DNA of 64,000 nucleotides, from the NCBI RefSeq assembly GCF_002222635.1, contig NZ_CP022415.1, positions 1,674,001 to 1,738,000 on the forward strand. Direction: 5' to 3'. A program made the translations under genes and the position numbers. Every line of letters starts with the position of its first letter. Positions within the stretch are counted from its first letter, which is position 1. Shown piece by piece: positions 1 through 12,178 of this stretch. This DNA comes from Pseudosulfitobacter pseudonitzschiae. GTDB taxonomy: Bacteria; Pseudomonadota; Alphaproteobacteria; Rhodobacterales; Rhodobacteraceae. The notes under the pieces were generated by a model that saw nothing but the letters and a program-made list of their open reading frames with translations, searched no databases and was not told the origin of the DNA.

Positions 1-1222
1 CGGCAAGGTCGTCGTTTTGCACGGCCTGCCACAGATCATCGGCGCGCGTCCCCACAAGGGCGTGCGCCTTTTTCATGATCTTGGCCCGCCGCTCGGCCAG
101 CGGAATAGGCGCATCAAGGTCATGGAACGCCGCCTGCCCATCGACAACGACACGCGCCTGCATCTCGGACAGGCTGTCGTCGGTGTCGATGCGCACACGG
201 GTGCGGAACTGCGCCAGATCGGCGCGGGCGGCAGTGGCGTCGCTGAATTGCGTGATGTCGCCTGTGTCTAGCCCGTGGGCAGCCATTGCCGCCACTTGGG
301 CATAGCTGAACTTGCATTCCAGACCTGTGCGGGGATTGGCAATGTTGCACACGGTCACCCAGCGCGGGTGGGTGGTGATCTCGATGGTGCTGTCGGGCGT
401 CAGGTCTGCATCGGCCAAAGCCTCGAGTGTGGCGTGAAGACCGTGGCAGCAGGCATGAAATTTGTGACTGACCTGGGTCATCCGCCAGTCTGTTCCCAAA
501 GATACAGCATCGCCCGCACCGTGGTGTGTCGGGCCAAATCCCAGTGGCCCCGCCAGCCCGTCATCGGCTGATGTCATGCCCGCTGCTGCCCAATCCGCCG
601 CTTCGATGCCAGAGCGCGCCGCGAGCCCTGCATTCAGCGGTTTGCCCATCGTGCCGAATTGGGACTTCAACCCCGAGGCCATCGTGCTGCACAGTCCGAG
701 CGCATGGCGCATCTGCACATCGTCCAGCCCCCGCAGCCGTCCAGCGGCCACGGTGGCTCCAAATGCCCCCGCCGTCGCGGTCTGGTGATAACCGACCTGA
801 TAGTGCCCGCGCCCCAGCCAGATGCCCACTGCAACCGAGACTTCGGCACCGATCAGGGCCGCGTCGATGATGTCGGACAAAGACGCCCCCGCTGCCTGCC
901 CTGCCGCGAATGCGGCGGACACCACGGCAACAGACGGATGGCCGATGTGGGCAAAGTGCGTGTCGTCGTAATCCAGCGCATGGCTGAGGGTGCCGTTGAT
1001 CAGCGCCGCCGCAGCGGGCGCGCCCTGCCCGCCACCAAACTGCGCGCATCCACCCGCCACATTGGCAACGGTGGCAAAGCCGTCAAAGCTGCCCTCGGCG
1101 GCGCCGGCGATGCCGCAAGCGGCCCAATCCAGCACCGACAGCGCCATTACCGCGCGCGCATCGTGGTCCGGCACGGCCTGTGCAAAGCCGACCAGTTGAT
1201 CCGTGATACCTGTCGCTGCCAT
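1..1222 (-). CDS. MmgE/PrpD family protein (partial, C-terminus outside window)
   Basis: The reverse strand is open from ATG 1222 to the window edge, giving about 407 N-terminal residues. The stretch ALINGTLSHALDYDDTH near residue 83 is the signature of the MmgE/PrpD family, whose members include 2-methylcitrate dehydratase and cis-aconitate decarboxylase. An all-helical first domain is followed by the start of the second lobe. A strong GGAGGAGG ribosome site lies just upstream of the ATG. Family members usually have about 450 residues, so only the last part is missing. Genes of this family outside prp operons often have unknown substrates, and no prpB or prpC is visible here, so the substrate is left open. 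Confidence 0.85.
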   Translation of the reverse strand, partial: MAATGITDQLVGFAQAVPDHDARAVMALSVLDWAACGIAGAAEGSFDGFATVANVAGGCAQFGGGQGAPAAAALINGTLSHALDYDDTHFAHIGHPSVAVVSAAFAAGQAAGASLSDIIDAALIGAEVSVAVGIWLGRGHYQVGYHQTATAGAFGATVAAGRLRGLDDVQMRHALGLCSTMASGLKSQFGTMGKPLNAGLAARSGIEAADWAAAGMTSADDGLAGPLGFGPTHHGAGDAVSLGTDWRMTQVSHKFHACCHGLHATLEALADADLTPDSTIEITTHPRWVTVCNIANPRTGLECKFSYAQVAAMAAHGLDTGDITQFSDATAARADLAQFRTRVRIDTDDSLSEMQARVVVDGQAAFHDLDAPIPLAERRAKIMKKAHALVGTRADDLWQAVQNDDLA

Positions 1223-1252
1223 GTGGTGGCCTCCTCCCAAGTGGCAGGACGC

Positions 1253-1696
1253 TCAGCTGTAAAGCTCGGTGGCCCGCCGTTCGAATGCGCGCACGATCCG
1301 CTGCATTGCTTCGTTGAACACAACGCCGATGATGCCCTGCAACATGCGGTTGCGAAACTCGAAATCGACAAAGAATGTCACGTCACAGCCGCCATCGGTA
1401 TCGGTAAAGCCCCAGTTCGACTTCATATAGCGAAATGGCCCGTCCAGATATTCGGTATCGATCTTGTGCATATCGGGCCACAACACCACGCGGCTGGTAA
1501 AGCGTTCGCGGAACACTTTGAAGCTGATCACCAGATCGGCCTCCATGACCGAATGGTCGCCCTGATCGGTCGTCGATTTGACACGCGCGGCGGAACACCA
1601 CGGCAGGAACTGCGGATAAGAGCCGACGTCGGCCACCAGATCATACATCTGTCGGGCGGTGTAAGGCAGGAAACGAGTTTCAGAATGTGTCGGCAT
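1253..1696 (-). CDS. RatA/Coq10-like START-domain protein
   Basis: A 147-residue protein beginning MPTHSETRFLPYTARQMYDL, the typical opening of the RatA/COQ10 polyketide cyclase-like (START) family. The family includes mitochondrial Coq10, which binds ubiquinone, and E. coli RatA. The motif DVGSYPQFLPWC and the end with NRMLQGIIGVVFNEAMQRIVRAFERRA are characteristic. ATG 1696 is preferred over longer upstream starts because family members begin there. The gene lies upstream of the MmgE/PrpD gene with a 30-nt gap and probably shares its transcript. It is divergent from hpt. A ubiquinone-binding role is an inference from the family. Confidence 0.85.
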   Translation of the reverse strand: MPTHSETRFLPYTARQMYDLVADVGSYPQFLPWCSAARVKSTTDQGDHSVMEADLVISFKVFRERFTSRVVLWPDMHKIDTEYLDGPFRYMKSNWGFTDTDGGCDVTFFVDFEFRNRMLQGIIGVVFNEAMQRIVRAFERRATELYS

Positions 1697-1766
1697 CACG
1701 CTATGAGTTATGGCAAAGGTTCTGGCCCATGTGTTACGAATTACACCTGAATTCAAGGGGGATACC

Positions 1767-2303
1767 ATGCCGGAACGGCCTTATGTGATTGATCAGATGA
1801 TCTCGGCCAAGATGATTGCCGCGCGCATCGAAGAACTTTGCGCGGAAATACAGGACGAATTCAACGGCACCGACAAGCTGGTTGTTGTGGGCCTGTTGCG
1901 CGGATCGTTTGTGTTTATCGCGGATCTTGTGCGTGAGTTGGACCTGCCGATCGAGGTCGATTTTCTTGAGGCATCGTCCTATGGCGACGGAATGGAATCA
2001 AGCCGCGAGGTGCGCATCCTCAAAGACCTGCGCGGCACCATCGAAGGGCGCGATGTGCTGGTGGTCGAAGATATCGTCGACACCGGCCACACCCTGCACC
2101 ATGTGATGAACCTGCTGCGCTCGCGCGAGCCTGCGCGGCTGAAATCCATCGCCCTGCTGGACAAGCCCGAGCGCCGCGAAATCGACATGAAGGCGGATTG
2201 GACCGGTTTCGAAATTCCGGACGAATTTGTCGTGGGATATGGCATCGACTTTGCCCAGCGCAACCGCAATCTGGGCTTTATCGGCAAGGTGCGGTTCACA
2301 TGA
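1767..2303 (+). CDS. hpt: Hypoxanthine phosphoribosyltransferase
   Basis: A 178-residue purine salvage enzyme that transfers the ribose phosphate of PRPP to hypoxanthine (and usually guanine) in the cytosol. The PRPP-binding loop [12 protein letters not shown] is at about residues 99-110, and the LLRGSFVF segment near residue 43 is the other conserved family block. The start at 1767 follows an AAGGGGG ribosome site. A longer reading frame from 1710 lacks family support. The stop overlaps the ATG of the next small gene (ATGA), so the two are likely translationally coupled. Confidence 0.95.
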   Translation: MPERPYVIDQMISAKMIAARIEELCAEIQDEFNGTDKLVVVGLLRGSFVFIADLVRELDLPIEVDFLEASSYGDGMESSREVRILKDLRGTIEGRDVLVVEDIVDTGHTLHHVMNLLRSREPARLKSIALLDKPERREIDMKADWTGFEIPDEFVVGYGIDFAQRNRNLGFIGKVRFT

Positions 2304-2467
2304 ACCCGATCTGGTTCGTGCGCATGGCCCGTTGGGCGCGCAATCCGCCATCAACCGCGCGGATCAGGCTGGTGTTCGGAATTATCGCCGTGCTTTTGAT
2401 GATCTGGGGCATCGAGAAAATAGGCTGGTGGCCCGACTGGGCCAAGGCAACGCGCGCGCGGCCCTGA
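2300..2467 (+). CDS. Small single-pass membrane protein coupled to hpt
   Basis: A 55-residue protein whose ATG overlaps the hpt stop codon (ATGA). It has a basic N-terminus ([15 protein letters not shown]), then one hydrophobic helix ([16 protein letters not shown]) and a Trp-rich tail (GWWPDWAK). The positive-inside pattern predicts the N-terminus in the cytoplasm. I recognise similar short proteins after hpt in other Rhodobacteraceae, but their function is unknown. Confidence 0.7.
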   Translation: MNPIWFVRMARWARNPPSTARIRLVFGIIAVLLMIWGIEKIGWWPDWAKATRARP

Positions 2468-2475
2468 GTGCGTGG

Positions 2476-2531
2476 CGGGGGTGCGGCCCCCGGCGCTTGC
2501 GCGCCTCTCCCGGAGTTTATCTGGCAAGGTC
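2476..2531 (+). repeat. Rhodobacteraceae-type intergenic repeat, copy 1
   Basis: A GGGG...CCCC hairpin (2477-2492) is followed by CTCCCGGAGTTTAT and GGCAAGGTCAAGG. The layout matches copy 2 at 10466-10509, read on the opposite strand. It lies between two convergent genes and may act in transcription termination. The family attribution comes from memory of similar sequences. Confidence 0.5.
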
Positions 2532-2535
2532 AAGG

Positions 2536-3501
2536 TCAGGCGCCCACACGGCGCAAGCCCGGAATGCCGCCCAGCGCCACGGCAAGGCCGGTGGTCGCCA
2601 GCACGGCGCCCAGCCATTCGGGGGCTGTTGGCACCTCACCTGCCAGCGGAATGCCCAATATCAGCGCCACAGCGGGCACCACGGCGGGAAACAGCGCCGC
2701 CAACCCCACACCCAAGAGTGCCACCGAGCGCGCATAGGCAACCATCGCCAGCACGCCCGCCATCCCGCCGTGAACGACAATTTGCACCACCAGCTTGTCG
2801 ACGGGCAATGCGGCCAGACGGTCGAGCGTTCCGAACATCAGAACGCCCGGCACGACAACCGCCGCCGACAGTACCGAGGCCGCCGCCGTTGCAGCAATCG
2901 CACCCAGTTGCCACAGACGCAGCAGGATCGTGAACGCCGCCCAGCAGCCGCCTGCGGCCATGAACATCAGATGGCCCTTCCACGCATCAGGCGCACTGGC
3001 GGTGGTGCCGGTCATCGAGATCAGCGCGATGCCCCCCAGAACCATCGCGATTCCGGCAATACGCGCCGCATGCAGCTTTTCCCCCAGAAACAGGATGGCA
3101 ACCCCCGTGGCCACCAAGGCTGCGGTAGAGGGTTGTATCACAGCGCCGTGGGCCAGCGGCGCGAACAGAAACCCGCCTGCGCCGAACATCAGGAACAGCG
3201 GGCCGACAACGATCGCAACCACAACACCCCGCCCCCAGCCGACGCCACCCAGATTGCCCAGCCCCTTGCGGACAAGCCACGGCAACAGAATCAGCCCCGC
3301 CACGCCATAGCGCAACAAGATGACGTCGATGGGCAGCAGACCCGTCTGCGCGGCCTCGCGGGCATAGACAAAATAAAGCGCCCACATCACCACAGCCGAC
3401 AGGCCAAAGATAACACCGATCAGCCGTGTGCGCGCGGCATCGCCGTCACTGTCAGCCAAACTTGGCAAGCCGCGCAGCACGCAGACGCGCAAAGTCGTCA
3501 C
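2536..3501 (-). CDS. EamA-family (DMT) permease
   Basis: A hydrophobic protein of about 320 residues with ten predicted membrane helices in two EamA repeats, for example [18 protein letters not shown] near the start and [15 protein letters not shown] near the end. The family exports or imports small metabolites; the substrate here is unknown. The start is uncertain. All upstream candidates are GTG or TTG (3501, 3480, 3468), none has a clear ribosome site, and the gene overlaps the 3' end of lipA by up to 50 nt. This suggests translation coupled to lipA. Confidence 0.85.
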   Translation of the reverse strand: MTTLRVCVLRGLPSLADSDGDAARTRLIGVIFGLSAVVMWALYFVYAREAAQTGLLPIDVILLRYGVAGLILLPWLVRKGLGNLGGVGWGRGVVVAIVVGPLFLMFGAGGFLFAPLAHGAVIQPSTAALVATGVAILFLGEKLHAARIAGIAMVLGGIALISMTGTTASAPDAWKGHLMFMAAGGCWAAFTILLRLWQLGAIAATAAASVLSAAVVVPGVLMFGTLDRLAALPVDKLVVQIVVHGGMAGVLAMVAYARSVALLGVGLAALFPAVVPAVALILGIPLAGEVPTAPEWLGAVLATTGLAVALGGIPGLRRVGA

Positions 3502-4399
3502 CGGCGTGATAGGACGAGCGTGTCAGCGGCGTGGCCGAGACCATCAGGAAGCCTTTGCCATATGCGGCCTTTTCATACCCCGCAAACTCGTCCGGGTGCA
3601 CAAATCGGTCAACACGGTGGTGTTTCGGCGTGGGTTGCAGGTACTGGCCGATGGTCAGAAAATCGATGTCGGCAGCGCGCATGTCTTCCATCACCTGCAT
3701 CACCGATTGGCGGTCCTCGCCCAGACCGACCATAATGCCCGATTTGGTGAACATCGTGGGGTCCAGTTCCTTGACCCGCTGCAACAAACGCAAACTGTGG
3801 AAATAGCGCGCACCGGGGCGCACCTCGGGGTAGAGGCCGGGTACGGTTTCAAGGTTGTGGTTGAACACATCGGGGCGCGCTTCAACCACGACCTCGAGCA
3901 CAGAAGGATCGCAGCGGATAAAGTCCGGCGTCAGGATCTCGATGGTGGTGGCGGGGCTGCGGTGACGGATGGCGCGGATGGTCTGGGCAAAGTGATCTGC
4001 CCCGCCGTCGGTCACATCGTCACGGTCCACACTGGTGATAACCACATGGTTCAGCCCCAGCTTTTCGACCGCATGGGCCACGCGGCCCGGCTCGAATGCA
4101 TCCAGCGCCTCGGGGGGTTTGCCGGTGGCGATGTTGCAGAACGTGCAGGCGCGGGTGCAAACCTCGCCCATGATCATCATGGTAGCGTGGCCTTGGGACC
4201 AGCATTCGCCCACATTGGGGCAGCCCGCCTCTTCGCAGACCGTGGTCAGGTTGTTGTCGCGCATGATCTTGCGCGTGTCGGCATAGCCCTGCCCGCCCGG
4301 TGCCTTGACGCGGATCCAGTCCGGTTTTTTCGGCTGCGGATTGTCAGGGCGACGCGCCTTTTCGGGGTGGCGTTGCTCGGGGATTTTCAGATCGCGCAT
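3452..4399 (-). CDS. lipA: Lipoyl synthase
   Basis: A 315-residue radical SAM enzyme that inserts two sulfur atoms into octanoyl groups on lipoyl carrier proteins. The auxiliary [4Fe-4S] cluster cysteines are in [12 protein letters not shown] (Cys55, 60, 66) and the radical SAM cluster cysteines are in CTRACTFC (Cys81, 85, 88). The C-terminal RSSYHA motif supplies the conserved serine ligand of the auxiliary cluster. Length and order match the family fully. The DMT permease gene overlaps its 3' end. Confidence 0.97.
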   Translation of the reverse strand: MRDLKIPEQRHPEKARRPDNPQPKKPDWIRVKAPGGQGYADTRKIMRDNNLTTVCEEAGCPNVGECWSQGHATMMIMGEVCTRACTFCNIATGKPPEALDAFEPGRVAHAVEKLGLNHVVITSVDRDDVTDGGADHFAQTIRAIRHRSPATTIEILTPDFIRCDPSVLEVVVEARPDVFNHNLETVPGLYPEVRPGARYFHSLRLLQRVKELDPTMFTKSGIMVGLGEDRQSVMQVMEDMRAADIDFLTIGQYLQPTPKHHRVDRFVHPDEFAGYEKAAYGKGFLMVSATPLTRSSYHAGDDFARLRAARLAKFG

Positions 4400-6889
<2,490 letters not shown>

Positions 6890-6910
6890 ACACCAATCTG
6901 CCAATCCAAG

Positions 6911-6944
6911 GGGCGCGCCGGATCATCTTCGGGGCGCCCTTTTT
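6911..6944 (+). terminator. Rho-independent terminator of katG
   Basis: The stem GGGCGC (6911-6916) pairs with GCGCCC (6934-6939) and is followed by five T residues, 22 nt after the katG stop. Confidence 0.75.
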
Positions 6945-7084
6945 CAGTTCCGCTTTCGGCATCTGGCAACCTGTCCGCCCGTCCCACGCCAGCGATACTT
7001 GCCCGCTGTGCCGGAGCCAAAGGTTTTCTGCGGGCGATGCAACTGGGGTTTCAAACGGTTCCGTCCCGCTGCCATCCGCAGATG

Positions 7085-8242
7085 TTATCCGATCAACCCA
7101 CCACCGGCGCCAGAAATTTCGTCATAATGCCGTTTGAGCCGCATCAACGCGATGCGCAGCACGATCTTGCCCGAACGTGCCGACCAGCCCAGCCGTTTTT
7201 CCGCAGTCTCTAACCCTTCCAGATAGCAACAGCAGCGCAAGACCACATCCGACAACCCCGGTCCGAGTTCGGCCAGTGCGCCGGACACCCGTGCGCGGGC
7301 CGCATCCGGTCCGGTGCCAAACCCGCCATCCGGTGCATGGCCCCCGCGCGCGCCTGCCGTCAGGAACCGGTCCCAATTCTGCGTGACATTCGGCCCCATA
7401 TTGGCCAGTTCGAAATCCTCGCGCAGCCGCTCGCCCGCGCGCACCAGATCACCGCTCAGAAACATCTCGCCGTCCTTGTCGCGCCGCCGCGCCAGCGCCG
7501 TCAGAGGTGATTCCGACAAGTTATAGCGCATCCGGCGTACGGCTCCGCCGTCACCGTCTTCGCGAACTTCCCTTTCACCCCATTGCCGGTGCTGGCCTGC
7601 AAAATCCGCCCGCGCTTCAGCAAAGCCATCGACCGGTTCGTCTTCGCCCGCGTCGCGTATCATCTGTGTCAGCGCCAGACGTCCCGCAGCCGTGATACGG
7701 TAGCGGATGATGCGCCCCTGTCCCTCTGGTGCGATCCAGTCTTTCAGCGCCATCGCCTCGGCGACAGCGCGGTCCACCACCGCCGTGCGTGTGGTGCCGT
7801 CGCGCACCACCACAGCCTTTTGCATGTCACCGGCCACCGCCAACACTGCACCCTTTTCGCACATGCGCCGCAACACGCGGCACGCCTCTTGCGCGAGGTC
7901 ATCTTCTTGAGGGAATGCGCTTTTTCTGACTGGTTGGTTCATTTCTGGATCGTCCTTATGTTCTGAAGCGCCCTCGCCATGGGCGTCGCCGCCGCGGGCA
8001 CCGCGATAGAACCGCGCGCCCAGATTGTACAAAGCCGCATCCACCAGCGGGTCATCGCGGCGGCTCTCCAGTCGCCGGACCTGCCGCAAAACGGTTGACG
8101 CGTGACAGCCCGCAATACGGGCAAGCGCCCGAATGGTCAGCCCCGCTTCGGTATGCGCCAGATAGGCCTGTGCTGCCTCTGGCACCCAAGCGGGCGCACC
8201 CGCCATCAGTGATCGTTGATCCGAAGCTTGGTCCATCCCCAT
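7085..8242 (-). CDS. DUF6456 helix-turn-helix protein
   Basis: A 385-residue protein typical of Rhodobacterales. An N-terminal helix-turn-helix segment (TIRALARIAGCHASTVLRQVRRLE, about residues 35-58) suggests DNA binding. The C-terminal part (GPGLSDVVLRCCCYLEGLETAEKRLGWSARSGKIVLRIALMRLKRHY) is the DUF6456 domain. The function is not established; a regulatory role is likely from the HTH. Its upstream region carries a perfect DnaA box and a CtrA-like box. The other gene from this region, DUF6477, is divergent. Confidence 0.8.
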   Translation of the reverse strand: MGMDQASDQRSLMAGAPAWVPEAAQAYLAHTEAGLTIRALARIAGCHASTVLRQVRRLESRRDDPLVDAALYNLGARFYRGARGGDAHGEGASEHKDDPEMNQPVRKSAFPQEDDLAQEACRVLRRMCEKGAVLAVAGDMQKAVVVRDGTTRTAVVDRAVAEAMALKDWIAPEGQGRIIRYRITAAGRLALTQMIRDAGEDEPVDGFAEARADFAGQHRQWGEREVREDGDGGAVRRMRYNLSESPLTALARRRDKDGEMFLSGDLVRAGERLREDFELANMGPNVTQNWDRFLTAGARGGHAPDGGFGTGPDAARARVSGALAELGPGLSDVVLRCCCYLEGLETAEKRLGWSARSGKIVLRIALMRLKRHYDEISGAGGGLIG

Positions 8243-8272
8243 GTGTTTTTCCCTGACACTTTATCGGCATAG

Positions 8273-8281
8273 TTATCCACA
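8273..8281 (+). promoter_or_regulatory. Consensus DnaA box (TTATCCACA)
   Basis: A perfect 9-mer DnaA box in the divergent region between the DUF6456 and DUF6477 genes. It is single, so it is more likely a regulatory site than an origin. Confidence 0.5.
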
Positions 8282-8312
8282 GATTTACCCCCACAACCTA
8301 GGGATGAAATAG

Positions 8313-8327
8313 TTACCTACTAATTAA
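8313..8327 (+). promoter_or_regulatory. Candidate CtrA box
   Basis: TTAC-N7-TTAA matches 7 of 8 bases of the CtrA consensus TTAA-N7-TTAA. It lies 32 nt from the DnaA box in a divergent promoter region. Confidence 0.35.
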
Positions 8328-8489
8328 CAAATCGCCGATATGACAATCATTGTTTCCAAAAGATAAACCCATGTGAAGACGCCGAACGCTGCTGCCACGC
8401 CCTGCGCAACACCCGCGCAAGCTGTGCCAATGTCGAAGTCCGCAGGCCGTTCAGGGCCAGCAACTCTGCCATTGCGAAGGAACCAAGCC

Positions 8490-8777
8490 ATGCAAGATAT
8501 TCTGTCGATGCTATCCGCCATCCACCGCCCGCGTCTGCTGATGCGGGCTGCCCGTTTCGGCGCCGAAGATTACCGCCGCGAGGTACATCTACCGCGCCTG
8601 CTGGGCTACGGCATGCTGCCCCGCTATGGCGCGGCGCTGATACAGTTGATGGAAATGGAAACGGCGCTGAATGCCCAGCGCAAGGACGATGATGCGGCCT
8701 ATAGCCTGACCCGACACATCGACGTTCTGATCGCCATCGTTGCCGAGGCGCGGGTGATGCGCACCGCCCAAGTCTAG
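8490..8777 (+). CDS. DUF6477 family protein
   Basis: A 95-residue protein starting MQDILSMLSAIHRPRLLMRA after an AAGGAA ribosome site. The sequence AARFGAEDYRREVHLPRLLGYG is the recognisable core of the DUF6477 family, which is common in Rhodobacteraceae and has no known function. It is divergent from the DUF6456 gene and ends 17 nt from the convergent MttB-like gene. A longer frame from 8373 has no family support. Confidence 0.8.
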   Translation: MQDILSMLSAIHRPRLLMRAARFGAEDYRREVHLPRLLGYGMLPRYGAALIQLMEMETALNAQRKDDDAAYSLTRHIDVLIAIVAEARVMRTAQV

Positions 8778-8794
8778 AGCGATGCGCTTATGGT

Positions 8795-10342
8795 TTACAT
8801 GAACGAATCGGGTTCGGCGGCCTTGCGTTTGGCCACAAATGCATCCAGCGCCTCGACAACCGCAGGATCAATTGCGGGCTGCTGGTAGTCGTTCAGCATC
8901 TTTTCGACACGTAAAGTGGCAAGCGCCTGCGTGTCGCGCGCGCCGTCGTCCTGCCATGTCTCGAAGGGTTTGTAGTCCAGCAAATCCGACTTCCAGAACG
9001 CCGACTTAAAGTTCGCTTGCGTATGGGCGCACCCCAGATAATGCCCGCCTGGCCCCACTTCGCGGATCGCGTCCATGGCTTGGGCGTTCTCGTCAATGGC
9101 CACACCTTGGGCCAGATGGTGCAAGGTGCCCAACTGATCGGCATCCATCACGAATTTCTCGAACGACGACACAAGACCCCCCTCAAGCCATCCGCATGCG
9201 TGCAGCATGAAGTTCACACCCGACAGCAAACCCATGTTCAGCGAGTTCGATGTTTCATAGGCCGCCTGCGCATCCGGCAGTTTCGAGCCGCAGAACGACC
9301 CCGCCGAGCGGAACGGCAGCCCCATGCGCCGCGCCAACTGGCCCGCCCCATAGGTGATATGCGCAGCCTCCGGCGTGCCAAAGGTCGGCGCACCCGAGTT
9401 CATGTCAATCGACGTTACGAACGCGCCAAAGATCACGGGCGCGCCTTTGCGACACAACTGACTATAGGCGATGCCCGCCAACACTTCGGCCAGAACCTGC
9501 GTCAGCGTGCCCATCACCGAAACAGGCGCCATCGCACCGCCCACGATAAAGGGCGAGATGATGCAGGCCTGATTGTTTTTGGCATAGACCTCCAACGCAC
9601 CCATCATCACATCATCAAAGGTCATGGGCGAGTTGATGTTGATCAGCGATGTCATCACGGTATTTTGCTGAACAAAGTCCTCTCCGAACAGCACGCCGCA
9701 CATATCCACCGAATCCTGCGCGCGGCTGGGTTCGGTGACCGACCCCATGAACGGTTTGTCCGACAGGGTCATGTGCGCGTACAGCATATCAAGGTGACGT
9801 TTGTTCACCGGAATGTCCGTCGGCTCGCAGACAGTGCCACCCGAGTGGTGCAGCCATTTCGACATATAGGCCAGCTTCACGAACTTCTGAAAATCGTCCA
9901 GCGTCGCATAGCGACGGCCCCCAACGGCATCGCGCACAAACGGCGGGCCATAGACCGGCGCCAACACCAGATTGCGCCCGCCGACCACAACATTGCGTTC
10001 GGGGTTGCGGGCGTGCTGGGTGTATTGGGATGGTGCCGTCTTGCACAATTCGCGCGCCAGTCCTTTGGGAATGCGCACACGCTCGCCATCAACCTGTGCA
10101 CCCGCATCGCGCCACCGTTGCAGGGCTGCGGGGTTGTCCGGGAAATTCACGCCGATCTCGGCGAGAATCGTTTCGGCGTTATCTTCAATAATCTGCAACG
10201 CTTCTTCGTTCAGAATTTCAAAGTTGGGAATATTGCGCTCGATATACTTTGCTGTCTCGAACGACACCGCGCTGCGCTCGGCCCGCCGTGCGGCACCACC
10301 GCCCCCGCGTCCACGCCGACCAGTTGCTGCTGTATCCGTCAT
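8795..10342 (-). CDS. MttB-family (non-pyrrolysine) methyltransferase
   Basis: A 515-residue member of the trimethylamine methyltransferase (MttB) superfamily, a TIM-barrel protein that moves methyl groups from quaternary or tertiary amines to a corrinoid protein. The reading frame has no in-frame amber codon, so it belongs to the pyrrolysine-free branch, whose characterised member MtgB demethylates glycine betaine. The first 20 residues are a low-complexity Gly/Arg-rich tail. No corrinoid protein or MtgA-type partner lies beside it, so the substrate (betaines or related osmolytes) is an inference. Confidence 0.85.
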   Translation of the reverse strand: MTDTAATGRRGRGGGGAARRAERSAVSFETAKYIERNIPNFEILNEEALQIIEDNAETILAEIGVNFPDNPAALQRWRDAGAQVDGERVRIPKGLARELCKTAPSQYTQHARNPERNVVVGGRNLVLAPVYGPPFVRDAVGGRRYATLDDFQKFVKLAYMSKWLHHSGGTVCEPTDIPVNKRHLDMLYAHMTLSDKPFMGSVTEPSRAQDSVDMCGVLFGEDFVQQNTVMTSLININSPMTFDDVMMGALEVYAKNNQACIISPFIVGGAMAPVSVMGTLTQVLAEVLAGIAYSQLCRKGAPVIFGAFVTSIDMNSGAPTFGTPEAAHITYGAGQLARRMGLPFRSAGSFCGSKLPDAQAAYETSNSLNMGLLSGVNFMLHACGWLEGGLVSSFEKFVMDADQLGTLHHLAQGVAIDENAQAMDAIREVGPGGHYLGCAHTQANFKSAFWKSDLLDYKPFETWQDDGARDTQALATLRVEKMLNDYQQPAIDPAVVEALDAFVAKRKAAEPDSFM

Positions 10343-10465
10343 GATTCCATTCCCTCATCTGTGCGGGTGCCTGTATTGTCCCGCTGATTAGCCCAGCACC
10401 ACCCCCAAGCGCACGCCCTGAACGGCAGACAGCAGCAAAAAGCGACATATCCCGCCACTGTCTCC

Positions 10466-10509
10466 CTTCATCTTGCAAAATAAACTCCGGGGTTCGGGGC
10501 AGAGCCCCG
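10466..10509 (-). repeat. Rhodobacteraceae-type intergenic repeat, copy 2
   Basis: On the reverse strand, a GGGGC/GCCCC hairpin is followed by CCCCGGAGTTTAT and TTTGCAAGATGAAG. It is the same arrangement as copy 1 near 2.5 kb, here upstream of guaA and the MttB-like gene. Confidence 0.55.
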
Positions 10510-10552
10510 TCAGACGCTTGCCACAGGCAGCCCACAGCCTTAACAGGTTCGC

Positions 10553-12115
10553 ATGAAACAAAGCTCCCATGACCGCCTTTTGATCATCGACTTCGGCAGC
10601 CAGGTAACGCAGCTGATCGCGCGTCGCCTACGCGAACTGAATGTCTATTGCGAAATCCACCCGTTCAACACAGTGACCGATGCCTTTCTGGCCGACTTTG
10701 CGCCAAAGGCCGTGATCTTTTCGGGTGGCCCGTCTTCGGTCTTTGCCGAAGGCGCGCCAATGCCACCGATGTCCGTCTTTGACCTTGGCGTACCGATTCT
10801 CGGTATCTGCTATGGCCAACAGGTGATGATGCATTGCCTTGGAGGCAGGGTCGAACGCGGCCACGGCACCGCCGAATTCGGGCGTGCCTATGTCTCCAAG
10901 GGGGCCAAGCCACTGGACTGGCTGAACGGCTGGTTCCTTGAGGACCGCGAACAGGTCTGGATGAGTCACGGTGATCATGTCAGCGCGCTCGCACCGGGCT
11001 TTGAGGTTTACGGCACCTCGCCCAATGCGCCCTTTGCCATCACGGCAGACACCGAGCGCAACTTTTTTGCCGTGCAATTCCACCCCGAGGTGCACCACAC
11101 CCCCAACGGCAAGACGCTGTACGAGAATTTCGTCAAACTGGCAGGCTTCAAGGGCGACTGGACAATGGACGCCTACCGCGAGGAAGCCATCCAGCGTATC
11201 CGCGATCAGGTTGGCGACGGCAAGGTGATTTGCGCACTCTCCGGCGGCGTCGACAGCTCGGTTGCCGCCGTTCTGATCCACGAGGCCATCGGCGAACAGC
11301 TGACCTGCGTTTATGTCGATCACGGCTTGATGCGCAAAAACGAAAGCGAGCAGGTCGTGGGCATGTTCCGCGAACACTACAATCTGCCGCTGATCCACGC
11401 CGACGAATCCGAACTGTTCCTCGGCAAGCTCGAAGGTGTCAGCGATCCCGAGACCAAGCGCAAGATTATCGGCGGTCTGTTCATCGACGTCTTCGAGAAA
11501 TACGCCAAGCAGATTGGCGGCGCGGATTTTCTGGCCCAAGGGACACTTTACCCCGATGTGATCGAAAGCGTGTCCTTCTCGGGCGGCCCCTCGGTCACCA
11601 TCAAATCGCACCACAACGTCGGCGGCCTGCCCGAGCGTATGAACATGAAACTGGTCGAGCCGCTGCGCGAGCTGTTCAAGGACGAAGTGCGCGCCTTGGG
11701 TCGCGAATTGGGCCTGCCCGACAGCTTTATCGGGCGTCACCCCTTCCCCGGACCGGGTCTTGCAATCCGCTGCCCCGGCGAAATCACCCGCGCCAAGCTG
11801 GATATCCTGCGCGAGGCCGATGCCGTCTATATCGACCAGATCCGCAAACACGGGCTTTATGACGAAATCTGGCAGGCCTTTGTCGCAATCCTGCCGGTGC
11901 GCACTGTGGGCGTAATGGGCGACGGGCGTACCTATGATTTTGCCTGCGCGCTGCGCGCGGTGACATCCGTGGACGGCATGACCGCCGATTATTATCCCTT
12001 TACCCATGATTTTCTGGGCGAAACCGCCACGCGGATCATCAACGAAGTGCCGGGGATCAACCGGGTGACATATGACATCACCTCGAAACCTCCGGGCACC
12101 ATCGAGTGGGAATAA
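10553..12115 (+). CDS. guaA: GMP synthase (glutamine-hydrolysing)
   Basis: A 520-residue enzyme converting XMP to GMP with glutamine and ATP. The N-terminal class I amidotransferase domain has the nucleophile in GICYGQQ (Cys86) and the catalytic His-x-Glu in QFHPEVHH. The ATP-pyrophosphatase domain has the P-loop [10 protein letters not shown] near residue 228. The C-terminal dimerisation domain ends in the conserved KPPGTIEWE. The full family length is present. Confidence 0.97.
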   Translation: MKQSSHDRLLIIDFGSQVTQLIARRLRELNVYCEIHPFNTVTDAFLADFAPKAVIFSGGPSSVFAEGAPMPPMSVFDLGVPILGICYGQQVMMHCLGGRVERGHGTAEFGRAYVSKGAKPLDWLNGWFLEDREQVWMSHGDHVSALAPGFEVYGTSPNAPFAITADTERNFFAVQFHPEVHHTPNGKTLYENFVKLAGFKGDWTMDAYREEAIQRIRDQVGDGKVICALSGGVDSSVAAVLIHEAIGEQLTCVYVDHGLMRKNESEQVVGMFREHYNLPLIHADESELFLGKLEGVSDPETKRKIIGGLFIDVFEKYAKQIGGADFLAQGTLYPDVIESVSFSGGPSVTIKSHHNVGGLPERMNMKLVEPLRELFKDEVRALGRELGLPDSFIGRHPFPGPGLAIRCPGEITRAKLDILREADAVYIDQIRKHGLYDEIWQAFVAILPVRTVGVMGDGRTYDFACALRAVTSVDGMTADYYPFTHDFLGETATRIINEVPGINRVTYDITSKPPGTIEWE

Positions 12116-12178
12116 CCGCCGCACCGGCAGCCCCGCACACCGGACTGTCACTCTCATCCCAGCTAAGGCTCTGATGCC

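Noticed and set aside
8273-8281. Replication origin at the DnaA box
   Set aside because: Only one consensus box is present, and there is no AT-rich unwinding region with box cluster or neighbouring dnaA, parAB or hemE.
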